Assembly: GCA_021791845.1 (NCBI GenBank)
Contig: JAJYVT010000010.1
Coordinates: 1 to 64,000 of the forward strand
Reading direction: 5' to 3'
Origin: Actinomycetes bacterium
Lineage (GTDB): Bacteria; Actinomycetota; Acidimicrobiia; Acidimicrobiales; RAAP-2
DNA length: 64,000 nt
Below the pieces are notes generated by a model. The model was not told where the DNA came from and made no database searches. It saw only the letters and a list, made by a program, of their open reading frames with translations. The translations under genes and the position numbers were made by a program. Of the stretch, positions 50,620 through 58,300 are shown in pieces. Position 1 is the first letter of the stretch; each line of letters starts with the position of its first letter.

Positions 50620-52194
50620 TCAGCGATCGCCCCCCGCGACGGGCCCGGCCCTTGCCGGATCGACGATGGCGTCGGGCACCTCGAGTGGCTCGAGCTCCTC
50701 CTTCATGGCGCCGTTCGACGGGCCGTCCAGCGCCGGGACGAAGGCGCCGCTGTCGGTCAGGTCCACACGCACCGGGAGGAGGAGCTCCTTGCGGCCGGGG
50801 ACCTTCTGGAGGTCCTTGCAGACGCCGTAGGCGAGCAGGAACACGATGCAGGGCACGGCAAAGATGCCGATGCGGAACGCCCAGACCAGCTGGTTCAGCG
50901 AGACTGTGAAGAACTTGGCGATCACGTCGTCGCCGCTGGCCATGAACAGCATGAAGTAGAAGGAGAAGAAGCTCGCCCCGATCGCCGTATGGACCGGGCG
51001 GTACCGCGGGGACACCACCAGGTGGTGGTTCACCTGGTCGCGCATGAACCACCCCTCGAGCCAGGGCCAGGCGTAGAGCGCACCGAAGGTCAGGAGCGGG
51101 AACAGGACGGTCGGGAAGAACACCATCCACGGGACCGTGTGGCCGAACCCCGTCCACTCCCAGTTCGGGAACACCCGTAGGGCGCCCTCGAGCCAGGTGA
51201 TGTACCAGTCGGGCTGGGCCGCGTCGGGGCCGACCGGCGGGTTGTAGGGCCCGAGCGCCCAGACCGGCTCGATCTGGAACAAGCCGCCGAAGAGGCACAA
51301 GACGGACCCCACCATGAAGAAGAGACCCGTCGTCTTGGCCGCGAACACGGGCCACAGCGGGGATCCCACCACGTTGTCCTCGCGCCGTCCCTTCTTCGGC
51401 CATTGGGTGTGCTCCTGGCGGAAGATGAGGAGGAGGTGCACGCCAAGGAGCCCCATGATCAGGAGCGGGACGAGGAAGACGTGGGCGATGTAGAAGCGGT
51501 GGATCCAGTATTTGCCGGGGAACTGGCCGCCCCAGATGAACGTGGCGAGGTAGGAGCCGACGAAGGGAATGGACTCGCAGATCGAGTAGCCGATCCGCAC
51601 GCCCGATCCTGCCAGCGTGTCGTCGAGGATCGAGTAGCCGAGGTAGCCGTTGGCGATCGCCAATAGGAGCATGGTCACGCCGATGCACCAGTTGAGCTCA
51701 CGCGGGCGGCGGTAGGCGCTCGTGAAGAAGATCCGGCAGCAGTGGACGACGACGGCGCCGATGAACACCTCCGCCGACCAGTGGTGGACCTGGCGCATCA
51801 TGAGCCCCATCCGCACGCTGAGCGAGATGTGGAGGACGGACTCGTAGGCCTCGGACATCTTCTGGCCTCGCAGCGTGACGAAGCTGCCGTGGTAGACGAC
51901 CACGTGCTGGGAGGGGACGTAGTAGAGGGTCAGGAAGATCCCCGTGAGGACGAGCACCACGAAGGAGTACATCGCCACCTCGCCGAGGAGGAACGACCAG
52001 TGGTCGGGGAAGATGTGGTTGAGGAACTTCTCGGCCCCCTTCGCCAGGCCCAGGCGGTCGTCGAGCTCCGCCGTGGCCTTGCGGGTCAGCTCCCGAGGGC
52101 TCGGCAGCCGGGCCTTCGCCTCGTACTTCGCCCGGGCGACCGGGCGGGGGCGGTAGCGCCGGACCTCCTTCTTGAGTAGGTTGCCGATGCTCAT
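50620..52194 (-). CDS. qcrB: Cytochrome b subunit of a cytochrome bc complex (QcrB)
   Basis: A 524-residue actinobacterial-type cytochrome b with N-terminal helices and haem ligands in RQVHHWSAEVF and VVVHCCRIFFTSAY. A second pair lies in HRFYIAHVFLVPL and LLGVHLLLIF, and the quinol-site motif PDWYITWLEG is present. It would oxidise quinol at the membrane. The usual partners qcrC, qcrA and ctaE are not adjacent; instead qcrB is divergent from coxB (245-base gap). A second copy elsewhere in the genome is likely, but cannot be seen here. Confidence 0.92.
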   Translation of the reverse strand: MSIGNLLKKEVRRYRPRPVARAKYEAKARLPSPRELTRKATAELDDRLGLAKGAEKFLNHIFPDHWSFLLGEVAMYSFVVLVLTGIFLTLYYVPSQHVVVYHGSFVTLRGQKMSEAYESVLHISLSVRMGLMMRQVHHWSAEVFIGAVVVHCCRIFFTSAYRRPRELNWCIGVTMLLLAIANGYLGYSILDDTLAGSGVRIGYSICESIPFVGSYLATFIWGGQFPGKYWIHRFYIAHVFLVPLLIMGLLGVHLLLIFRQEHTQWPKKGRREDNVVGSPLWPVFAAKTTGLFFMVGSVLCLFGGLFQIEPVWALGPYNPPVGPDAAQPDWYITWLEGALRVFPNWEWTGFGHTVPWMVFFPTVLFPLLTFGALYAWPWLEGWFMRDQVNHHLVVSPRYRPVHTAIGASFFSFYFMLFMASGDDVIAKFFTVSLNQLVWAFRIGIFAVPCIVFLLAYGVCKDLQKVPGRKELLLPVRVDLTDSGAFVPALDGPSNGAMKEELEPLEVPDAIVDPARAGPVAGGDR

Positions 52195-52439
52195 GCCACG
52201 GCCCGCGCGTCGAGCCGGGGCCCAGGGAGGCAGGGCCGGACGATCGGTTGCCGGCTGCTCGAGCTTCCCGTTCCGAAGGACATTCCTCGCTCCGCGTCGG
52301 ACACATCTCCGCCGAGCTGACCGGCGCGGCGTGGTTCCTCCGGGCGGCTGTCGGCGGGGTTCCGATACCCGGGGCCGGAGCGGTCAATCCCCCCGGCTCG
52401 GAGGGTCCCGTGCCCGGCCGGAGCTGGGCGCCGGGCGCC

Positions 52440-53171
52440 ATGTCGGCCCGGCACGTTTCTCCGATGCAAGGGCGGGTACCCCTCCGACGTCTCTCAGTCG
52501 GGAACGGAAGGTCGCGGGCCCACAGCGTGCCGTACAGGAACACGTTCAACCGAGTGTTCACGATCGAGTCGGGCTTCGCGATCGTGATCTTCGTGGTCGT
52601 GCTGCTGCTGATGGGCACGGCCCTCGTCTTCTTCCGCTCCAGCCGCCGGAAGCGGGCCTCGAGGCGCTCGGAATGGACGCTGCTCGAAGGGTCCTGGGTC
52701 GTCTTCGTCTTCTGCATGGCCGTGTTCCTGGTGTGGCTCAGCCTCACCAACCTCAGCCGGGAGACGGCCTCCACCTACAAGAAGCCGGCCCTCGTGGTGA
52801 AGGTGCTCGGGTTCCAGTGGTGCTGGCGGTTCACCTACGTGGGGCACGACGCCACGGTCCAAGGGACCTGCAACTTCGGCAAGACACTGCCCACCCTCGT
52901 CCTGCCCCGGAACGAGCGGGTCCGGTTCGAGCTCGAGTCGAACGACGTCGTCCACGAGTTCTGGCTCCCCCACATCGACCGGAAGATCGAGCTCTTCCCC
53001 AACCACGTCAACACGTTCGCCGAGACCTTCAGGCACACCGGCCGCTGGGAGGGCCGCTGCGCCGAGTTCTGCGGGCTCTACCACGACTACATGGAGTTCT
53101 GGGTCCGCGTCGAGTCCAAGTCGGCCTACGCGCGATGGCTCGCGCACCACCACGGGTTCCACGTTGGCTGA
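52440..53171 (+). CDS. ctaC: Cytochrome c oxidase subunit II (CtaC/CoxB)
   Basis: A 243-residue subunit with two membrane helices (about 42-65 and 85-103) and an exported cupredoxin domain. The CuA ligands are all present: DVVHEFWLP and RCAEFCGLYHDYM (Cys, Glu, Cys, His, Met). FQWCWRF replaces the FQWxWxF of relatives. There is no fused cytochrome c. The start is uncertain: ATG 52440 is taken, and GTG 52527 would leave only a short lead before the first helix. The coxA gene follows after 57 bases. Confidence 0.9.
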   Translation: MSARHVSPMQGRVPLRRLSVGNGRSRAHSVPYRNTFNRVFTIESGFAIVIFVVVLLLMGTALVFFRSSRRKRASRRSEWTLLEGSWVVFVFCMAVFLVWLSLTNLSRETASTYKKPALVVKVLGFQWCWRFTYVGHDATVQGTCNFGKTLPTLVLPRNERVRFELESNDVVHEFWLPHIDRKIELFPNHVNTFAETFRHTGRWEGRCAEFCGLYHDYMEFWVRVESKSAYARWLAHHHGFHVG

Positions 53172-53228
53172 GAGAACCGTGTCCGGAGCCACGTCGGCCG
53201 GGACCGCGGAGTCCGGGCGGGGTCGACG

Positions 53229-54944
53229 GTGACCGAGCTCGTCGCTCCCCCCCAGCCGCTCCCCCTCGTTCCCGAGGCCATCCAGCCACGGGCCGGGATC
53301 GTCGGCTGGATCGCCAGCACGGACCACAAGCGGATCGCGCTCATGACGGTCGGGGTCTCCCTGGTGTGCTTCGTCATCTTCGGCTGCATGGCCCTGCTGA
53401 TGCGGAGCCAGCTGGCCCGTCCGGCCCAGCACCTCGTGTCGAACCAGGTCTACAACGAGCTGTTCACCTTCCACGGCTCGGGCATGATCGTCCTCTTCCT
53501 CACGCCGCTCGCCGTGGCGTTCGGGGTCTACCTCGTGCCGCTCCAGGTGGGAGCGCCGATGATCGCCGCCGCACGGACGTGCCTGTTCTCGTTCTGGCTC
53601 TACGTGTCCGGCGCCATCGTCCTGTTGCTCTCCCTGGCGACGTCCAGGCCCGCCGACGCCGGTTGGTACGCCTACACGCCGCTCTCCGACAGCCGGTACA
53701 GCCCTGGCACCGGGACGGACCTGTGGCTCCTCGGGATGATCATGGCCGTCAGCGCCATGATGATCATGTCGGGCTGCGTGGTGTGGACGGCCCTGCGCCT
53801 GCGGGCCCCCGGTGTCACCCTCACCCGGATGCCGGTCTTCACCTGGAGCGAGGTGGTCACCTGCATGATGTCGGTGGCGTCGTTCCCGGCCCTGGTCGCC
53901 GCCATGGGCATGATCGCGGTGGGGAGGGTCGACCCGAACATCTTCTCGCACGACACGTGGGACCTCGCCTACCAGTTCGTCTTCTGGTTCTACGGGCACC
54001 CGGTCGTCTACGTGATGTTCTTCCCCTTCGTGGGCTGCGTGGCCACAGTGCTGGCCGCCTTCTCACGCAAGAAGTACTTCGGCTACCACTTCACCATCGT
54101 GGCCCTCCTGGCCTTTGCCGCCGGGTCCATGGTGGTGTTCGGTCACCACCTGTTCACCACCGGCCAGTCGACGAACCCGTACTTCTCGCTCACCTCGATC
54201 ATGCTGGCCGTGCCGGCCGGGGTCGAGTACTTCGGGTTCATCGCCACCTTGATGGGCGGGAAGATCACGATCCGCACCCCGATGCTGTTCGCGCTGGCCT
54301 TCATCCCGCAGTTCCTCATCGGCGGGTTGACGGGGATCATGCTCGCCACGCCGGTCCTGGACTACGAGTTCCACGGCTCCTACTTCGTGGTCGCCCACTT
54401 CCACTACACGCTCTTTGCCGGCAGCCTGTTCGGAGCGATGGCCGGCATCTACTACTGGTTCCCCAAGGCCACGGGCGTGGTTCTGGACGAGAAGCTGGGC
54501 AAGCTCAACTTCTGGATCCTTTTGATCGGCACCAATGCCACGTTCGGGCCCATGTTCGTGCAGGGCTTCGACGGGCTGCCCCGCCGCGTGGCCAGCTACT
54601 CCTCGAACCTCGGCGTCGACGGGTTCACCCTCGCCTCGAGCATCGGGGCCGGGATCATCGCGCTCGGCGTGGGGGTGTTCCTCTTCAACGTGGCCAAGTC
54701 CCTGGTCGTACGGGTCCCGGCCGGCGTCGACCCCTGGGGCCTGGGGCAGGGTCTCGAGTGGGTGACGGCGTCGCCGCCGCCGCTGTTCAACTTCGACGAG
54801 CTCCATCCCATCCCCCGGGTGAAGAGCTACGCGCCCCTCCTGGACCTGCGTCAGGAGGTGGAGGACGCCCAAGTCGGGGAGGCGGTGGCGCAGGTGGACG
54901 GCGTCGGCGGCGGCGCGCTCCCGGCGGGCGGGGCGGGGCCGTGA
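53229..54944 (+). CDS. ctaD: Haem-copper oxidase subunit I with atypical channel residues
   Basis: A 571-residue 12-helix subunit. All metal ligands are seen: haem a His82 and His392, CuB His257, His306, His307, haem a3 His390, and the cross-linked Tyr261. Proton-pathway positions differ from classical A1 enzymes. The helix VI Glu is Val259 (FYGHPVVY versus GHPEVY). The K-channel Lys is Glu333 and its Thr is Ala330 (VPAGVEYF). The D-channel entrance Asp is Met111 (VGAPMIAAAR). Oxygen reduction should be possible; pumping is uncertain. A GTG overlap (GTGA) couples it to the next small membrane gene. Confidence 0.92.
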   Translation: MTELVAPPQPLPLVPEAIQPRAGIVGWIASTDHKRIALMTVGVSLVCFVIFGCMALLMRSQLARPAQHLVSNQVYNELFTFHGSGMIVLFLTPLAVAFGVYLVPLQVGAPMIAAARTCLFSFWLYVSGAIVLLLSLATSRPADAGWYAYTPLSDSRYSPGTGTDLWLLGMIMAVSAMMIMSGCVVWTALRLRAPGVTLTRMPVFTWSEVVTCMMSVASFPALVAAMGMIAVGRVDPNIFSHDTWDLAYQFVFWFYGHPVVYVMFFPFVGCVATVLAAFSRKKYFGYHFTIVALLAFAAGSMVVFGHHLFTTGQSTNPYFSLTSIMLAVPAGVEYFGFIATLMGGKITIRTPMLFALAFIPQFLIGGLTGIMLATPVLDYEFHGSYFVVAHFHYTLFAGSLFGAMAGIYYWFPKATGVVLDEKLGKLNFWILLIGTNATFGPMFVQGFDGLPRRVASYSSNLGVDGFTLASSIGAGIIALGVGVFLFNVAKSLVVRVPAGVDPWGLGQGLEWVTASPPPLFNFDELHPIPRVKSYAPLLDLRQEVEDAQVGEAVAQVDGVGGGALPAGGAGP

Positions 54945-55354
54945 GCGCGGTCGCCCGAGCCGTGAGCGAGGCACGCCGAAGCGGCGCCATCATCCCGGCG
55001 GGCTGGGCGCTCATGAACGCCGTCTGGCTCTGGGTCGACAGCGGCTTCGACGCCGTCCGCCCCACCGGCGTGGGCACCACCTGGCCCCTCTACCTCTCGT
55101 CCGGCGCCGTGGCCATCACGATGCTGCTCGCCGGGTGCGCCATGGTGTCGGGGTGGCGGCACCCGGCGGACCGGCGAGTCCTCGAGGTCTCGCGCCGGGG
55201 CGACATGGGCATCTACGCCGCCTTGGGCATGATGTTCACCGGGCTGACCGTGATCTACGGCCTCTGGTGGCTGCCGTTCGCCATCGTGTCGGTGGTCCTC
55301 GCGCTCTTCATCTTGGTGAGGGACGCCCGGATCCGGGCCCGTCTCCGAGGCTGA
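54941..55354 (+). CDS. Small membrane protein of the oxidase cluster
   Basis: A 137-residue protein with about four membrane helices (ALMNAVWLWVDSGF, SSGAVAITMLLAGCAMVSGW, AALGMMFTGLTVIYGLWWL, FAIVSVVLALFILV). It starts in the stop of ctaD (GTGA), so it is translationally coupled and probably an accessory oxidase subunit. It does not match subunit III, and a similarity to subunit IV is weak. Its end overlaps the convergent ctaG-like gene by 47 bases. Confidence 0.78.
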   Translation: MSAVARAVSEARRSGAIIPAGWALMNAVWLWVDSGFDAVRPTGVGTTWPLYLSSGAVAITMLLAGCAMVSGWRHPADRRVLEVSRRGDMGIYAALGMMFTGLTVIYGLWWLPFAIVSVVLALFILVRDARIRARLRG

Positions 55355-56261
55355 CCGGGACCACGGCTGCGTCGAGCACCAGGTCGAGCTCGGCCCCTCG
55401 GCGGGAGTCGTCGAGGACCCACAGCCCGAGCACGTAGGCGAGCGAGAGCCCTGACGTGAGCATGCCGCCCGCCCACAGCACCAGCCCGGCGGTGTGCGTC
55501 GTGGCCAGGGTCACCCCCGGCGCCAGCGGGTGCGGCCAGAGGAGGAGGGCCAGTCCGACGGCCGTCTCGGCCGGTGCGCCGGCGAGGATGGCCGCGAGGC
55601 GGACCCAGAACGACGGGCCGCCGGGCGCGGCGGCGCCACCCACCACGTAGAGGGCGAAGGCGAGCCCCACCGCGGCGAACCACAGCTCGCTCGCGTCGAG
55701 GAGCCCAGGGTCGTGGAGCGCGCCAGGGAACAGCGGGGTCAGGAAGAAGCCGGCCATCGAGCCGTAGTAGAGGACCCAGACGGCAAGGGCGCCGCGTCGG
55801 GCGAGGGGCGAGGTCGAGCCCTCGGCACCGTGCCCGACCGCGGCGCCGGCTCGGCGGCGCGGCTCCCCGGGTCCCCCGACTGCGGCCCGCCAGAGCGCGA
55901 CCGGCCGACCGAGGACGAGCAGCGGCGGTGCCGCCATCATGAGGAGCACGTGCTGGGCCACCACGATCGACGGCCGGGCGCTGTAGGCGGCCAGCCCGGA
56001 GCCGATGGCCACGTAGGCGAGGAGCAGGCCCGAGAGGAAGGCGGCAACGCGCCAGGGTGACCATCCGTGCCGTGGGCGGGGGCGTCGCCCGTCGGCTTCT
56101 TCGCGCCGGAGGCGCCGCGCCGAGACCACGTACACCGCGGCGGCGACCGCCAACGCGGCGTCAACGGCCAGGGCGAACGCCGTCGTCTCCGGGTGCCCGA
56201 CCACCACGGCCAGCGCCACCGGGCCGGACGGCGCCCCTCCGGAGCCCAGCGCGGCCATCAC
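55308..56261 (-). CDS. ctaG: CtaG-like cytochrome oxidase assembly factor
   Basis: A 317-residue membrane protein of the caa3_CtaG family with about seven helices. The conserved VVAQHVLLMMAAPPLLVLGR contains the metal-binding His-rich helix, and the C-terminal VTLATTHTAGLVLWAGGML carries the second His. It is needed for copper insertion into caa3/aa3 oxidases. Its position facing the oxidase genes agrees. The 3' end overlaps the small membrane protein gene convergently. Confidence 0.88.
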   Translation of the reverse strand: MMAALGSGGAPSGPVALAVVVGHPETTAFALAVDAALAVAAAVYVVSARRLRREEADGRRPRPRHGWSPWRVAAFLSGLLLAYVAIGSGLAAYSARPSIVVAQHVLLMMAAPPLLVLGRPVALWRAAVGGPGEPRRRAGAAVGHGAEGSTSPLARRGALAVWVLYYGSMAGFFLTPLFPGALHDPGLLDASELWFAAVGLAFALYVVGGAAAPGGPSFWVRLAAILAGAPAETAVGLALLLWPHPLAPGVTLATTHTAGLVLWAGGMLTSGLSLAYVLGLWVLDDSRRGAELDLVLDAAVVPVSLGDGPGSGRPSPR

Positions 56262-56366
56262 CGGGCCGGGCTACCCGCGACCCCCGGGGGCGAAACACCG
56301 CCCCGCGCCCGGCCCACCCGCTCGCCGGTGCGCGCCGGGGACCCCAAGGCGACTAGACCCCTCTCC

Positions 56367-56597
56367 ATGACGACGGCCCGCACCTGGATCGACCGGTTCG
56401 CAGAGGCGATCGGCGCCCCACCGCTCCTGGACGACGAGATCGACGCCCTGCTCGGCCTGGCCGGCGTGGCCGCCCACGCCTCGGAGCGGACCGCGGCCCC
56501 CGTCGCCACGTGGCTCGCCGGGCGTGCCGGCCTGTCGCCGGCCGAGGCCAAGGCGGCGGCCGAACGGCTGGCGGCCGAGCTCGACGCCGAGGCCTGA
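56367..56597 (+). CDS. DUF6457 protein
   Basis: A 76-residue helical protein: TWIDRFAEAIGAPPLLDDEI, LLGLAGVAAHASERTAAPVA and SPAEAKAAAERLAAELDAE match DUF6457, a small domain often next to or fused with molybdenum-cofactor genes in actinobacteria. The fdhD/moaC neighbours agree. ATG 56367 follows TAGACC by 7 bases. Confidence 0.85.
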   Translation: MTTARTWIDRFAEAIGAPPLLDDEIDALLGLAGVAAHASERTAAPVATWLAGRAGLSPAEAKAAAERLAAELDAEA

Positions 56598-56646
56598 CGG
56601 ACGGGCCCAGCAGGCCGGGCGGGGGCGCACTGCTACCGTCGGCTCG

Positions 56647-56667
56647 ATGAGGCGGCGCCTCCGGTGA
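56647..56667 (+). other. Leaderless hexapeptide ORF upstream of fdhD
   Basis: TACCGT (56634-56639) precedes by 7 bases an ATG that opens MRRRLR followed by TGA. The ORF ends 13 bases before fdhD and could act as an attenuation or coupling element. Only the sequence arrangement supports it. Confidence 0.3.
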
Positions 56668-56680
56668 CGAGGGACGGGCA

Positions 56681-57553
56681 GTGACCCGGGCGGCCGAGGG
56701 CGCCGGCCACCGCGCCGGGCCGGCGGAGGGGGTCATGGTGACCGAGCTCCGCGACGGGACGCGCCGCGAGCGGCCGGACCAGGTCGTGGGCGAGGAGCCG
56801 CTCGAGATCCGCCTCGGCGGCCCGGGCGCCGCACCGGCGCCGGTGGCGGTCACGATGCGCACGCCGGGGCACGACTTCGAGCTGGCCGTCGGGTTCCTAC
56901 TGGGCGAAGGGCTGTTGGACGGCCAGGACGCGGTGCGCGCCGTCAAGTACTGCGAGCTCCCCGAGGGCGACCCCCAGCAGTTCAACGTGGTGACGGTGAC
57001 CGCCGCCGCGCCGGTGGACGTGGAGGGCCGGCAGCGGGCGTCGACGGTCAGCGCCAGCTGCGGGGTGTGCGGCACCGCCACCCTCGACGCGCTGCGCGAC
57101 CGCTGCCCCCCGGTGCCCGAGGGCGCGACCGTCGACCAGGAGCTCCTCATGTCGCTGCCCGGCCGCCTGCGCCGCCGCCAGCGGATCTTCGAGCGCACCG
57201 GCGGGCTCCACGCCGCCGGCCTGTGGGGCGCCGACGGGCGCATGCTGGCGGTGCGCGAGGACATCGGCCGGCACAACGCCGTCGACAAGCTGGTGGGGTG
57301 GGCGGCACTCCAGCACCGGCTCCCGCTGTCGGAGGCGGTGCTCGTCGTCTCGGGACGGGTGAGCTTCGAGATCGTCCAGAAGGCGGCCGTGGCCGGCATC
57401 CCGGTGCTCGCCGCCGTCTCCGCACCCTCCAGCCTGGCCGTCGCCACGGCTCGCTCCCTCGGGATGACGCTGGCCGGCTTCGTTCGCGACGGGCGGGCGA
57501 ACCTGTACGCCGCGCCGTGGCGGGTGGCCTCAGCCGGCGGTGGTGCGTCGTGA
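56681..57553 (+). CDS. fdhD: Formate dehydrogenase accessory sulfurtransferase (FdhD)
   Basis: A 290-residue protein that passes sulfur to the molybdenum cofactor of formate dehydrogenase. It shows RTPGHDFELAVGFLLGEGLL, the CxxC motif in SASCGVCG (both cysteines kept), the central GLHAAGLWGADGRMLAVRED then IGRHNAVDKL, and VSGRVSFEIVQKAA. The length matches the family. GTG 56681 has GAGGGA upstream. It overlaps moaC by four bases (GTGA). Confidence 0.93.
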   Translation: MTRAAEGAGHRAGPAEGVMVTELRDGTRRERPDQVVGEEPLEIRLGGPGAAPAPVAVTMRTPGHDFELAVGFLLGEGLLDGQDAVRAVKYCELPEGDPQQFNVVTVTAAAPVDVEGRQRASTVSASCGVCGTATLDALRDRCPPVPEGATVDQELLMSLPGRLRRRQRIFERTGGLHAAGLWGADGRMLAVREDIGRHNAVDKLVGWAALQHRLPLSEAVLVVSGRVSFEIVQKAAVAGIPVLAAVSAPSSLAVATARSLGMTLAGFVRDGRANLYAAPWRVASAGGGAS

Positions 57554-58026
57554 GCGACGAGGGCCAGCTGACCCACGTCGACGCCCGGGGCCGGGCCCGG
57601 ATGGTCGACGTCACGGGCAAGGCGGTGACGGCCCGCCGCGCCGTCGCCCGCTGCGTCGTCCGGGCCAGCGAGGAGGCCGTGCGCTCCCTGGCCGGGCTGC
57701 CCGACACGCTCCCCTTCGCCCGCGCCGCGGGCGTCCAGGCGGCCAAGCGGACGGCGGACCTCATCCCCCTGTGCCATCCCTTGCCCATTGACGACATCGA
57801 CGTTCGCATCGAGCCCGCCGGGCCCGGCGAGCTCGCCGTCACCGCCACGGCGACCGTGGCGGACCGCACCGGGGTCGAGATGGAGGCGCTCACCGCGTGC
57901 GGCGTGGCCGGGCTGACCGTGGCCATGGCCCTGCTGCCGGTCGACCCCGAGGCGCGGGTGGACGCGCTCACGCTGTGGCACAAGTCGGGCGGGCGGTCCG
58001 GGACCTGGAGCCGGGACCGAGCCTGA
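57550..58026 (+). CDS. moaC: MoaC-like molybdenum-cofactor protein lacking two catalytic residues
   Basis: A 158-residue MoaC homologue, the enzyme that completes cyclic pyranopterin monophosphate. The family core is clear: MVDVTGKAVTARRA, AAKRTADLIPLCHPLPI and TGVEMEALTACGVAGLTV, with the C-terminal HKSGGRSGTW. In E. coli MoaC the segment after LTI reads YDMCKA, with Asp128 and Lys131 essential. Here the same positions read AMALLP, so both are absent (Met and Leu). It may be a divergent paralogue or inactive. Coupled to fdhD. Confidence 0.85.
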   Translation: MSDEGQLTHVDARGRARMVDVTGKAVTARRAVARCVVRASEEAVRSLAGLPDTLPFARAAGVQAAKRTADLIPLCHPLPIDDIDVRIEPAGPGELAVTATATVADRTGVEMEALTACGVAGLTVAMALLPVDPEARVDALTLWHKSGGRSGTWSRDRA

Positions 58027-58129
58027 CGCCGGTCGCCCGGTCGCCGGTCGCCGGGCACCGGCCGCCGACGTCAGTCGGTTCTGCCGAAGGCGACCACCGC
58101 AACGGTGCGCAACGCCACGCCGATCACGG

Positions 58130-58155
58130 CCGTGCGGTCGGACCGTGCGGTCGGA
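58130..58155 (+). repeat. 13-bp tandem duplication upstream of the thiolase
   Basis: CCGTGCGGTCGGA occurs twice in tandem, 15 bases before the promoter-like segment of the thiolase gene. It could be a doubled operator. Confidence 0.6.
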
Positions 58156-58171
58156 CCGGGACCGGCGTTAT

Positions 58172-58188
58172 TTACTCGCTGGTAACCT
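58172..58188 (+). promoter_or_regulatory. TTAC-N6-GTAA inverted repeat overlapping TAACCT
   Basis: The perfect 4-bp repeat TTAC (58172-58175) and GTAA (58182-58185) overlaps TAACCT (58183-58188), a possible -10 hexamer of the thiolase gene. TetR-type fatty-acid regulators often have such small palindromes. Confidence 0.35.
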
Positions 58189-58300
58189 GACCCCCGCTCA
58201 CTCCCGGCGTGGGAGCGCATCCCGAGTGGGTAGAGAGACGCCGGCACCCGGTCGCCGCCGTGGCGCGGCCTGGGCGCCCGAGCCCGAGAGAGGTGTGGAC

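Noticed and set aside
48335-51688. A minus-strand open frame of about 1100 codons
   Set aside because: It is opposite the FadD-like gene, and its end only runs into qcrB in another frame; no domain is seen.
58172-58188. Naming the thiolase operator after a specific regulator such as KstR or FadR
   Set aside because: The half-sites are only four bases and do not match a consensus I can state with confidence.
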